Shown here piece after piece: positions 1-9,068 of a DNA stretch of 60,244 nt; the first letter of the stretch is position 1, and every line of letters starts with the position of its first letter. Below the pieces are notes generated by a model, which was given only the letters and a program-made list of their open reading frames with translations, was not told the origin of the DNA and did no database searches. Source of the DNA: Leptospiraceae bacterium (GTDB lineage Bacteria; Spirochaetota; Leptospiria; Leptospirales; Leptospiraceae); the NCBI GenBank assembly GCA_017996175.1, contig JAGOHK010000008.1, positions 1 through 60,244 of the forward strand, in the 5' to 3' direction. Position numbers and translations under genes: made by a program.

Positions 1-1
1 A

Positions 2-3000
2 ATTATTCGAGAACTTGCTAGTATGATTCAAGAAAAGACGGGCGGAAACCCTTTTTTTACAAATGAATTTTTAAAATCACTTTATAATGAAGAATATTTG
101 GTTTTTGATCCTACTTTCGATTTAACAAAAGGACATAGACCATGGAAATGGGATTTAGAGAAAATTAGAAATTTAAGTATTTCGGATAACGTAGTAGAAC
201 TCATGACCTCTAAGATTCAGAAGCTGTCAGAACAAGTGCAGTATTATCTGAGAGTTGCTTCTTGTGTTGGAAATCGTTTTTCTTTGGAGGGTGTCGCTCT
301 AATTGCCAATGCACCAAAGCGGGAAATTCTTAAAAAATTTCATTCGGCAATTCAAGCAGGTTTAATACAGCCAATAGACGAAAATTATAAATATATAGAA
401 TTGGATATTAATTTTACAGGAGCGGCTGAGTTTAAATTTTTACATGATCGCATCCAACAAGCGGCTTACACTCTTATACCTGTAGAAGAAAAATCGAAAC
501 TTCATTTTCAAATTGGAAATTTTCTTTTAAAAAGTACAAGTGAATCTGAATTGGAGAATCATTTATTTGATATTGTGAATCATCTAAATCAGGGAATGGA
601 ATATATTGCAATTGAGGATAAGGTTAAGTTTGCGAAACTCAATCTGCAAGCTTGTACAAAAGCAAAATCTTCCGCTGCTTATGAAACTGCCATCAGTTAT
701 GCAAAAAATGCGTTAACTCTTCTGGAACAACCTATTAAACGGGAAGATATTTCCGAAAAGAATATATATGTATGGAAGGAAAATTACGATTTACTGTTTT
801 CTCTTTATTTTGAGATTGCGGAGTCTTCTTACATAAATACGAAATATGAAGATTGCGAAGAGTTGGTTGAAATTGCTTTACCGCATTGTAAGGATGTTTT
901 AGATAAAACAAAAATTTACAATATTAAAACCAGATCTTATTTAGCCCAGAATAGATTAATAGAAGCAATCGAATCTTCTTTTCCCATGCTCGATGAATTG
1001 GGATTAAAATTTCCAAGAAAACCAAATAAGTTACATGTGGGTCTTGGTTTAGTCGGATCTATTATCAAATTTTCAGATAAAAAACTCATGAATATGGATA
1101 AACTTCCTACTCTGACCGATGCGAAAGATTTGGCTGCGTTTGACTTTATGCTCACGATTGCATCATCGGCTTATCTTGCTATGCCGGATTTGAACCCTCT
1201 TTTTATTTTTAAGTCGATGCATACCACATTTAAAAAGGGTATTTCTTACCAAACACCAACGCTACTTGCGGGTTATGTTTTGATTCTATGCGGTATTCTA
1301 AATAAAATTGATGTAGGTTATAAGATGTGTCAGGCATGTCTTGTGATTTACGAAAAACATCCCAATCCAAGATACCATGCAAGTATTCTAACAGTGATGA
1401 ATCTTTTTGGAGTTCATTGGAGAGAAACTTTGGGGCAAACAATTAAAAACTTCCTAGAAGCTTATAAAATTGCTCTTCAAACTGGCGACTTGACGTATGG
1501 CGGATACGCGATATTTAACTATCTTCGTAATTCTTTTTATGCAGGAAGAGAGCTTTCTCAGTTAAACAAAGAATTTTTAATCTATGCAAAAAAAATTAAG
1601 AGTATGAGACAGGAATCAGCCTATTGGCTAACTGCCTCGTTTTATCAAATGACTGAAAATCTACTTGGAAAAGTAGAAGATCCCTCGTTTCTCAGTGGTG
1701 AAATTTTTGATGCAGTGGAAGACTTAAAAAGATTGAAGGAGCAAAATGATAATAGCTCCATCGGAAATTTTTATTTGCAAAGTCTTATTCTTTCATTTTT
1801 ATTAAGTAATTATGAAAAAGGGATAGAGTTTTCTAACCAGTTTCGAAAATTAATCGAAAGTGATACATCTACTATTAACATTCCTATTTTTCATTTTTAT
1901 GAATCGTTAGTTATATCTAATCTTTTGACCAAACCTTCCGGTAAACTTTTTAGAAGATTCAAATCGAATTTAAAGAAAATGAAATTCTGGTCAGAGAATG
2001 CAGGAATCAATCATGATCATAGATACTATTTGCTATTAGCCGAACAAGCAAGATTACAAAATCTATCAGAACAAGCGGAGGTTAATTACGATAAGGCGAT
2101 TGAATTAGCAAAGGAAAAAGGATTTCCAAATGATGAAGCGATATGTTCAGAGCTTGCTGGAAAGTTTTATCTTTCGAAAGGTAGAAGAATGGTTGCAACT
2201 CCCTATCTAATGAATTCTTATAATGCTTATAACATCTGGGGAGCGGTAGCAAAGTTGCGCCAGATGGAGAAAATATACACTGGAGTTCAGCTTAAACGAG
2301 CAGAGGGCAAAGGAACTACTTTTGCGCATACAACTATCAGCAATTCAAAAACAACCTCTATTGCTGCAACTTCTATGACGAAGAATTCCAACGAGGCGTT
2401 TGACTTTGCTTCGGTTATGAAAGCATCTCAATCTATTTCTGGTGAAATAGTATTGGATAGACTTTTAAAAAATTTAATGACTACACTTTTACAAAATGCG
2501 GGAGCGGATAAGGGAATATTAATTCTAGAATCCAAAAAGAAATTCTATGCTGAAGCTATTTCTGAATCAGGGAAAGATTCTCAAATATTGCAATCCATTC
2601 CAATTGATGGGACAACACCGATTTGCCCAACGAATATGATTTACTTTGTAATCAGGTCTAAGGAAAACGTAGTTCTAGATGATGCTTTGAATGACTCTAA
2701 ATATGGAACGGATGGTTATATTCAAACTTCTAAACCTCGGTCTGTGATTTGTACTCCACTTATGACCCAGGGAAAAGTGGTTGGTGTTTTATATCTGGAA
2801 AATAAAGTTTCTACTGGAGCATTTACACAGGATCGGCTAAGAATACTTAACCTACTTTCTTCACAGGCAGCAATTTCTATTGAAAATGCAAGACTTTATG
2901 CGAATATGTCGGAACTCAATGCGGCTTACCAGCGTTTTGTGCCAGAAGAATTTTTGCGCTTTCTAAATCGAGAAAGTATCGTAGATGTAAAACTAGGAGA

Positions 3001-3778
3001 TCAGATTCGAAAGGAAATGTCTGTATTATTTAGCGATATACGCTCATTTACCGAACTCTCCGAGAAAATGACTCCAGAGGAAAATTTTAATTTTATCAAT
3101 TCTTATTTGAGTAGAATGGGACCTAGTATAAGGGAGAATAACGGTTTCATTGATAAATATATTGGAGACGCAATCATGGCTTTATTTCCTCGTAATGCAG
3201 ATGATGCGATCAAAGCATCTATTCAAATGATGGATGGAATCAAAGTTTACAATAATCATAGAGCTAATCAAGGTTACGCTCCCATTTCTATTGGGATTGG
3301 AATTCATACGGGCGAGCTAATGCTTGGAACTGTAGGTGAGGATAAACGTATGGATACCACTGTAATTTCTGATGCAGTTAATCTTTCTTCAAGATTAGAA
3401 AGTATGACCAAGCAGTACGGAGTCGGTATTATTGTCAGTGCGGATACTCTTGATAAAACGTTAGACAAAGGAAAGTATAAATTTAGATTACTGGATAATG
3501 TAATTGTAAAAGGAAAAACTCTTCCAGTTATAGTGTATGAAATTTTAGATTATTACCCAGAGGATATTTTAAAGACAAAACTTGCTTCGAAAGAAATTTA
3601 TGAAAAGGCAGTTGTTGCCTTTTACGCTGGGAATTTTCCAGAAGCCCAAAATTTATTTGAGAAAGTTTTAAATATAACCAAAGATGATAAGGCGGCTAAA
3701 TTATTTTTGGAGAGAGTAGAGCATCTCTTAAAGAATTTGGATCAGTGGAAAGGAGTATCTACTTTGACGGAGAAATAA
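2..3778 (+). CDS. AAA ATPase / TPR / GAF / class III adenylate cyclase, 5' truncated
   Basis: The frame is open to the left window edge, so the true start lies outside; residues are numbered from the Met at 23. The first ~150 residues match the C-terminal part of the ATPase module in the 1801-residue protein at 12611 (shared GNPFF motif and repeated FLHDR/FVHDK-type motif). A long helical TPR-like region follows, then a GAF domain (about 810-960) and a class III nucleotide cyclase (about 995-1180). The first metal Asp is in FSDIRSFT (D1005); the second is in GDAIMALF. The transition-state Asn/Arg lie in VNLSSRLE. A Lys before the second Asp, with Thr where mammalian cyclases have the adenine-binding Asp, is the class IIIb pattern. 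The product is inferred to be cAMP. By homology a Ser/Thr kinase domain may lie upstream of the window. Its stop abuts the convergent P450 stop with no gap. Confidence 0.85.
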   Translation: MIRELASMIQEKTGGNPFFTNEFLKSLYNEEYLVFDPTFDLTKGHRPWKWDLEKIRNLSISDNVVELMTSKIQKLSEQVQYYLRVASCVGNRFSLEGVALIANAPKREILKKFHSAIQAGLIQPIDENYKYIELDINFTGAAEFKFLHDRIQQAAYTLIPVEEKSKLHFQIGNFLLKSTSESELENHLFDIVNHLNQGMEYIAIEDKVKFAKLNLQACTKAKSSAAYETAISYAKNALTLLEQPIKREDISEKNIYVWKENYDLLFSLYFEIAESSYINTKYEDCEELVEIALPHCKDVLDKTKIYNIKTRSYLAQNRLIEAIESSFPMLDELGLKFPRKPNKLHVGLGLVGSIIKFSDKKLMNMDKLPTLTDAKDLAAFDFMLTIASSAYLAMPDLNPLFIFKSMHTTFKKGISYQTPTLLAGYVLILCGILNKIDVGYKMCQACLVIYEKHPNPRYHASILTVMNLFGVHWRETLGQTIKNFLEAYKIALQTGDLTYGGYAIFNYLRNSFYAGRELSQLNKEFLIYAKKIKSMRQESAYWLTASFYQMTENLLGKVEDPSFLSGEIFDAVEDLKRLKEQNDNSSIGNFYLQSLILSFLLSNYEKGIEFSNQFRKLIESDTSTINIPIFHFYESLVISNLLTKPSGKLFRRFKSNLKKMKFWSENAGINHDHRYYLLLAEQARLQNLSEQAEVNYDKAIELAKEKGFPNDEAICSELAGKFYLSKGRRMVATPYLMNSYNAYNIWGAVAKLRQMEKIYTGVQLKRAEGKGTTFAHTTISNSKTTSIAATSMTKNSNEAFDFASVMKASQSISGEIVLDRLLKNLMTTLLQNAGADKGILILESKKKFYAEAISESGKDSQILQSIPIDGTTPICPTNMIYFVIRSKENVVLDDALNDSKYGTDGYIQTSKPRSVICTPLMTQGKVVGVLYLENKVSTGAFTQDRLRILNLLSSQAAISIENARLYANMSELNAAYQRFVPEEFLRFLNRESIVDVKLGDQIRKEMSVLFSDIRSFTELSEKMTPEENFNFINSYLSRMGPSIRENNGFIDKYIGDAIMALFPRNADDAIKASIQMMDGIKVYNNHRANQGYAPISIGIGIHTGELMLGTVGEDKRMDTTVISDAVNLSSRLESMTKQYGVGIIVSADTLDKTLDKGKYKFRLLDNVIVKGKTLPVIVYEILDYYPEDILKTKLASKEIYEKAVVAFYAGNFPEAQNLFEKVLNITKDDKAAKLFLERVEHLLKNLDQWKGVSTLTEK

Positions 3779-5128
3779 CTATTTTTTCCTTTTCATAAGT
3801 CTCATCTTCATCCCATCCTTGGGACGAAGGGTAAGCATGGTGCTAAGAACTTCCTTTTTTTCTTCAGTGTGAAAATCCCATTTTTGAAAAAGAGAGGCTA
3901 ATACTAAAATAGCCTCTTGTTCAGCGAATTGATTTCCGATACAAATTCTAATTCCCGCACCAAATGGAAAGAACGCAAACTTAGGTTTAGACTCAGATTC
4001 TTCTGGAAGCCATCTTTCAGGACGAAAATTATATGGGTCTGGATAAAAACGTGTGTCGTGGTGCATTGCATACTGGCTAATTACAAATATAGTTCCTTTT
4101 TTAAAGGAATAGTCGCCAATTTTATACTCGGATAAATTTTCCCTACCAGTCCACCAGACGGGAGGATACATACGAAGTGCTTCGGAAAATACCATGAGCG
4201 CATACTCTAGCTTAGGCACATCCTCTGCTGTTGGTGATTTTTCTCCTAATACAGAATCTATCTCAGCGAGTAATTTTTCTTTTTTGTCTGGATTTTTTGC
4301 GAGTAGGTATAGAGTCCAAGAAAGTGCGTTAGCCGTAGTCTCATGACCCGCGAGGAAAATGGTAATAGCCTCATCTCGAAGTTGTTTGTCTGTCATAGTC
4401 CCAGTGCCTTCTTCGTCCTTTGCAAGCATTAGCATAGATAAAAAATCACCTTGGTCTTTTCCGCTTTTTCGATGTTCGTCTATGGTTCGATAAATTACTT
4501 TGTCCAGTTTTTTTAGCGCACTCTTAAATCGTAATGTAACAGGAAGGAATGGAATTTTTAAAAGTATATCTGCAAATGGACTAGCTAATACTTCATCAAA
4601 AATTCCAAGTGCTTTGGTAAGTGCATCTCCAATTTCCCTTGCTTCCTCTGTTCCGACCTCTGCGTTAAAAAGAGTTTTCGCTACAATTCCGAGGGTAACG
4701 CTTGTCATCTCCTCGTGTATGTCGATAGTCTCTCCCTCTTTCCAATTTTGTTGGAGCTTATTTGTGTAATCCACCATACTAGGTGCATAGGAGTGAATCC
4801 TAGTTTTGAAAAATGAAGGTTGCGCTAGACGTTTCTGACGTTTGTGAAATTCACCTTCACTTGTCAAAAGTCCCTGTCCTAAAAGTTTTTGTAAAATTCG
4901 AAAGGCATGAGCTTTCACAAATTGTTTTTGATTGGTCATCATAATATCTTTGATTATTTCTGGCTCATTTACAATTACACATAAAAATCCTGCCAGATTA
5001 ATCGCAGAAATATTTCCGTATTCTTTTACGATTTTTAGAATATACTCAGGAGGATTTTTTTGAAAATCTGGTAAATTTCCAAAGATAAAATGACTCTTAG
5101 GTGGACCCGGAACTTTTAGTTTACTCAT
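3779..5128 (-). CDS. Cytochrome P450
   Basis: A complete 449-residue P450, probably a soluble monooxygenase since no N-terminal membrane anchor is seen. Visible landmarks are the proline-rich start (KVPGPPKSHF), the I-helix oxygen-activation motif AGHETTA, the K-helix ExxR (EALR), the PERW segment, and the haem-binding loop FPFGAGIRICIGN with its Cys ligand. The overall pattern resembles CYP102/CYP4-like fatty-acid hydroxylases, but the substrate cannot be told from sequence. It is the last gene of an operon: only 3 nt separate it from the 7TM cyclase gene upstream. The redox partner is not encoded nearby. Confidence 0.93.
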   Translation of the reverse strand: MSKLKVPGPPKSHFIFGNLPDFQKNPPEYILKIVKEYGNISAINLAGFLCVIVNEPEIIKDIMMTNQKQFVKAHAFRILQKLLGQGLLTSEGEFHKRQKRLAQPSFFKTRIHSYAPSMVDYTNKLQQNWKEGETIDIHEEMTSVTLGIVAKTLFNAEVGTEEAREIGDALTKALGIFDEVLASPFADILLKIPFLPVTLRFKSALKKLDKVIYRTIDEHRKSGKDQGDFLSMLMLAKDEEGTGTMTDKQLRDEAITIFLAGHETTANALSWTLYLLAKNPDKKEKLLAEIDSVLGEKSPTAEDVPKLEYALMVFSEALRMYPPVWWTGRENLSEYKIGDYSFKKGTIFVISQYAMHHDTRFYPDPYNFRPERWLPEESESKPKFAFFPFGAGIRICIGNQFAEQEAILVLASLFQKWDFHTEEKKEVLSTMLTLRPKDGMKMRLMKRKK

Positions 5129-5131
5129 ACC

Positions 5132-7255
5132 CTATTTATCGGTTAATACCGATATTCCATCCCAATTTTCTTCAATCTCGTGTACTAGATAATAGTCAGA
5201 GCGTTGTAAGTAAATAGAAGCAACTTTATCGTTCGGATTTTTTTTGCTGACTTCCAAAAAGCACTCTTTAGCTTCTTTGAATTTTTGTTTAAAATAATGT
5301 TCAATTCCCTGGTCATAGAGTCCAATCGTTTTAAACTTAAGCGAGAAGCTATTTTCATTATCCCCATCAAATACTTCATATACCGATACTGCTTGTTTTT
5401 TGCCCTTCACTTGAACACGATCTAAAAATCGAAAGTGGAAATTATTGGGATTATCCAGAGTTAGGAATGTTTTTTCACTGACAGCAATTTGAATTCCGTA
5501 AATTTTAGTAAGACCTTCTATGCGAGAACCAAGATTTACTGAATCAGAAATAACCGTTCCTTCCATTCGCTCTATGCCTCCAATAGCGCCTAACATGAGT
5601 CTACCGGTATGCATTCCAATTCCAATCCGGATTGGTTCATATCCCTGAGTATCCCGATGAACGTTATAGACTACGATATGTTTTTGCATTGCTATAGCGG
5701 CGTTAAGTGCATTGTCTGGATTTCCATCGAATAATGCCATTATGCCGTCGCCCATAAATTTATCTATATAACCGTGATGAGTTTGTATGATGGGACTCAT
5801 TCGACTTAGGTAAGAGTTGATAAAATTAAAGTTTTCCTCTGGTGTCATTTTTTCTGACAAATCTGTAAAAGAACGAATGTCCGAAAACATGACTGTCATT
5901 TCTTTAGAAATTTGATCTCCCAGTTTTACATCTAAGATAGAATTTTTACCAAGGTTGGATAAAAATTGTTTAGGAACGAACCTTGCGTAGGAATTGGCAA
6001 GAAGAGTTTGCATTTCAATTGCATACTTTTGTGCTTCTTCTTTTTCTTTTTTCATCATATTGATTCTTGCAGCAAGTGCAATCGAGAGTAGGATAACTTC
6101 CATTGCCCCACCGATTTGAAATCCATAAGAGGTAATAAAAATATTTGGTAAAATTCCGACTGATTTTAAAGCATAGAGAAGCGCACCCGTAAAAAATGCT
6201 GTCCAAGCAATCAAATAATAAGAAGCAGGTTTGTACCCTTGCCACCAAACGCGAATAGCAGTTCCAATCATGAATGGGATTCCAATCATCGGATAAGCAA
6301 TTAAAACCCATAAAATGGAGGAAATGTTTACTATCATTGCGTTTAACGTTAAGATAATTCCGAACCAAAACCAGAATTTGAAAAACTTATCGATTCTAGG
6401 AACTTTTTCTGTGGTTAATAGAAAGTATCTGGTAAATTGAATAATGAATGCAGCCAAAAATGGAATTAAAAAAGTTGGGGCATAGCTAGCAAGCCAAGTG
6501 GAGTTCGGCCATAAATATTGAAAGGCAAGTCCATTCAAACTCATTTGTAATACCCCAAATGAAATAATATAGATTACATAGTGCAAATAACTTAAATCTC
6601 TTACATAGATAAATAAAAATAAATTATAAAAAGCCATTGCAATGATTAAACCATAATAAATCCCAAAAATCATTTGCTCATCGGCTCTATTTTCAGTCAT
6701 AGCTTTTTCGTTCCAGATTCTCATCGGAACTGATACTGTGCTTTCGGAGCTGACTCGGATATAGAATATATTGGTTTTGCTTTCTTTTAAGGGAAGCTCA
6801 AATACAAATGTTCGGTGTTTAATGGTACGATTATGAAAAGGTAGCGCATCTCCTGATTTTTTAACTGAGTAATTCCCATTATCCTCTGGAATGTACAAAT
6901 CAACATGATCGAGAACAGGATGAGAAATTTCTAAAAGCCAGTCTTGATTAGAGTTGTCAGGTATAGCTTGAAATTTTATCCAATAAGCTTTTTTAGATAG
7001 CCCGAAGTTGAAATTTTTATGGGGAACAAAATCTGATTCGGGAAGAGTAAGTATTTTTTCGATAGTGTAGGACTTTTCATCATCTATAAAAACTTTTGCT
7101 TGTTTTGCTATTTCATAAGATGGATTTTCGTGATTGAGTAAAATTGTCTCAGCATCAGAGGCAAATAAAGGGTAACCGCCAATGCAAAAAATGGAGATAA
7201 GGATATTTATAATAAATAGAGTTGTTGCGAAAAGTGGTTTGGTTCTGATTTTCAT
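5132..7255 (-). CDS. 7TM-DISM receptor with class III adenylate cyclase output
   Basis: A 707-residue membrane receptor. An N-terminal hydrophobic segment precedes a periplasmic beta-rich domain of the 7TMR-DISM extracellular type (about 40-185, with the WLLEISHPVLDHVDLYIP-like core). About seven membrane helices follow (about 195-400), then a cytoplasmic cyclase (about 440-640). Metal Asps lie in MFSDIRSFTD and GDGIMALF; Asn/Arg in VNLGSRIE. As in the cyclase at the left edge, Thr occupies the adenine-selecting Asp position (class IIIb). Both end in a similar tail (WDGISVLTDK here, WKGVSTLTEK there), so they share a cyclase-plus-tail module. Its start overlaps the SDR stop by 4 nt (ATGA), implying translational coupling. 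Confidence 0.9.
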   Translation of the reverse strand: MKIRTKPLFATTLFIINILISIFCIGGYPLFASDAETILLNHENPSYEIAKQAKVFIDDEKSYTIEKILTLPESDFVPHKNFNFGLSKKAYWIKFQAIPDNSNQDWLLEISHPVLDHVDLYIPEDNGNYSVKKSGDALPFHNRTIKHRTFVFELPLKESKTNIFYIRVSSESTVSVPMRIWNEKAMTENRADEQMIFGIYYGLIIAMAFYNLFLFIYVRDLSYLHYVIYIISFGVLQMSLNGLAFQYLWPNSTWLASYAPTFLIPFLAAFIIQFTRYFLLTTEKVPRIDKFFKFWFWFGIILTLNAMIVNISSILWVLIAYPMIGIPFMIGTAIRVWWQGYKPASYYLIAWTAFFTGALLYALKSVGILPNIFITSYGFQIGGAMEVILLSIALAARINMMKKEKEEAQKYAIEMQTLLANSYARFVPKQFLSNLGKNSILDVKLGDQISKEMTVMFSDIRSFTDLSEKMTPEENFNFINSYLSRMSPIIQTHHGYIDKFMGDGIMALFDGNPDNALNAAIAMQKHIVVYNVHRDTQGYEPIRIGIGMHTGRLMLGAIGGIERMEGTVISDSVNLGSRIEGLTKIYGIQIAVSEKTFLTLDNPNNFHFRFLDRVQVKGKKQAVSVYEVFDGDNENSFSLKFKTIGLYDQGIEHYFKQKFKEAKECFLEVSKKNPNDKVASIYLQRSDYYLVHEIEENWDGISVLTDK

Positions 7256-8100
7256 TTTTTGATTCCTAATTTTGAAGCGATGATTTTATCGAACAGTCTT
7301 GTCGGTAGAATATTCGGAAGTAAATAATCTGTTAGAAAGCTGGTTCTTAAGTAGTATCTAGGCTTAGGTTTGGGGTTTTCGATAGCTTCGAAAATTGTAT
7401 TTACTACTTTCTCTATCGGAACTCCTTGTTTGACTTTTGCCTCATTCATCTCTTTAAATTTCGCAAGCATCGGAGCGTAGTCGGATGATTTTGCAGTTTC
7501 TGTAATTCCAGATTCCATTTTTCCAATGAGGGCGGTATTGACTGAACCTGGAAGGATTCCGATTACGTCGATTCCATACAGAAACAGTTCTCTTCTAAGC
7601 CCATCGGTCAGGGCTTCCATCCCATGTTTGGAAATGGAATAGGCTGCAACGAAGGGAAATGTGCGTATACCGCTAAGGGAGCTAATATTAATTATCCTGC
7701 CTGATTTTATAGAAGAATTTTTATCAGCACCGAGCAAGGGAAGAAATGCTTTGGTGACTAGGAAAGTTCCAACAACATTAACATCCATTTGTTTTTTGAA
7801 ATCGCTAACGGATAAATCTTTTAATGCACCTGATACAACGATACCTGCGTTGTTTACAAGGGCTGTGAGTCCTTCGCTACCAAGTTTATTTTTTACAATC
7901 GAAACTGCCTTGGCAACGGCTGCCTCATCCGTGATGTCAAAAACGAGTGGAGTAAAGTTTGCGCCCAGTTTCGAACTGAGTGCGTCGGCTATTTTTTTGT
8001 CTCGAACCGAACCAAATACATGATAACCTTTTTTGAGAAGGAGTTCGCTAGCCGCTTCGCCGATTCCAGAATTTGTGCCGGTGATTAGAATATATTTCAT
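7252..8100 (-). CDS. Short-chain dehydrogenase/reductase (SDR)
   Basis: A 282-residue classical SDR. The N-terminal cofactor motif is TGTNSGIGEAA, the structural motif is NNAG, and the catalytic Ser (ISSLSG) and YSISK give the Ser-Tyr-Lys set. SVRD after beta-2 leaves the NAD versus NADP choice open. The C-terminal part (PRYYLRTSF..LLPNILPTRLFDKI) resembles SDRs acting on retinol-, steroid- or fatty-chain-type substrates. It is the first gene of a three-gene operon (SDR, 7TM cyclase, P450) with overlaps or gaps of 4 nt or less. A dehydrogenase and a P450 around a receptor cyclase suggests lipid or terpenoid turnover, which is inference. Confidence 0.9.
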   Translation of the reverse strand: MKYILITGTNSGIGEAASELLLKKGYHVFGSVRDKKIADALSSKLGANFTPLVFDITDEAAVAKAVSIVKNKLGSEGLTALVNNAGIVVSGALKDLSVSDFKKQMDVNVVGTFLVTKAFLPLLGADKNSSIKSGRIINISSLSGIRTFPFVAAYSISKHGMEALTDGLRRELFLYGIDVIGILPGSVNTALIGKMESGITETAKSSDYAPMLAKFKEMNEAKVKQGVPIEKVVNTIFEAIENPKPKPRYYLRTSFLTDYLLPNILPTRLFDKIIASKLGIKK

Positions 8101-8200
8101 AGATTTATCTCTATTTACTATTTTCGGAATAAAAATTAATTGAAATATATTAAACGATAGATACTAGTAAAGAATTAATTTTATTATCATAGGAATTCCA

Positions 8201-8926
8201 ATGACTGCTGCTGGGCACTTATCGACTGCGTTTTTAATACGATCTAAATTTAAAGAGGTTCCATTTTGGGCGCTGCTCCTTGCGAGTGAAGCGGTGGAAT
8301 TAGTTTGGGTAATCCTCAATTTGAATTTGATTGCTCTAGCTGAGCCATTAGAGATTACCAAAATAAATTCTCCTTTTCAGTATATAGGAGATATGATTTT
8401 GTACCAACAAATCGTTTCGCATTCGATTACGGGTGCGATTCTAATTGGGATTATTGTAGCCGCTATTTTTAAGTTTTGGAAAAAAGCTAATGGAATTTTT
8501 ATAGCGATATTTTTAGGAGTTTTCGGACATTGGCTTTTAGATTTTGTAGTGCATGACGCTGATTTGCCGGTGTTCATTTCCCTAACGTCTACCAAATTAG
8601 GACCTCTTTTAAATTTTGACTCTACCCATCCGGAACTTGGATTTTATACTACTGCCCCTATTTTAGGTTACTTTTTTCAAACTGCTTTTTCTTTGCTAAG
8701 TGCGTTTTTGTATCTTAAATCTTTTCCGATTCAAGATACAAAAACGAAACGCAAATTCTGGATATTAGTTGCACTCGTAAATCTTTCTATTCTAGGAATT
8801 TTTATCAAAGGTACTATGACTTGGCTTATTAAAACTCCAACTTTGTTTGTCATCATGGTGCTTGTTGATATCGTTCTAAGCGGTATAATACTATATATCG
8901 CTGCTAGACTTGGGGAACCTGTTTAA
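8201..8926 (+). CDS. Integral membrane protein, YdjM/DUF457-like putative metal-dependent hydrolase
   Basis: A 241-residue protein with about six hydrophobic helices. Conserved-looking polar residues sit in otherwise hydrophobic segments: His in TAAGHLSTAF, HSITGA, and GHWLLDFVVHDAD. This H / HS / GHxLLD pattern recalls the YdjM/DUF457 family of membrane-bound putative hydrolases, but similarity is judged by eye only. An AGGA-type ribosome site lies just upstream of the ATG. It is transcribed divergently from the SDR operon, and its stop codon abuts a palindromic repeat element. Confidence 0.6.
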   Translation: MTAAGHLSTAFLIRSKFKEVPFWALLLASEAVELVWVILNLNLIALAEPLEITKINSPFQYIGDMILYQQIVSHSITGAILIGIIVAAIFKFWKKANGIFIAIFLGVFGHWLLDFVVHDADLPVFISLTSTKLGPLLNFDSTHPELGFYTTAPILGYFFQTAFSLLSAFLYLKSFPIQDTKTKRKFWILVALVNLSILGIFIKGTMTWLIKTPTLFVIMVLVDIVLSGIILYIAARLGEPV

Positions 8927-9060
8927 GATTACCACCCGCTAACGCTATGGACACCGAGGGCACCGATAAAAAATACGATAGTGTTTTAATATTTGTTAGT
9001 TTGGTTCGAATCCATACCATTTTTTATCGTTCTTTTATCGGTGTTCATCGGTGGTAATCT
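8926..9060. repeat. Inverted-repeat element, 135 bp (GATTACCACC family, copy 1)
   Basis: The ends are AGATTACCACC and its exact complement GGTGGTAATCT. Inner parts also pair (CACCGATAAAA with TTTTATCGGTG). Related copies lie at 37582-37619 (right half only) and 52676-52772. It has no coding potential. It starts at the last base of the preceding stop codon and ends 9 bp before the convergent GMC oxidoreductase stop, so it could act as a bidirectional terminator or a MITE-like element. Confidence 0.7.
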
Positions 9061-9068
9061 TTTAAAGT

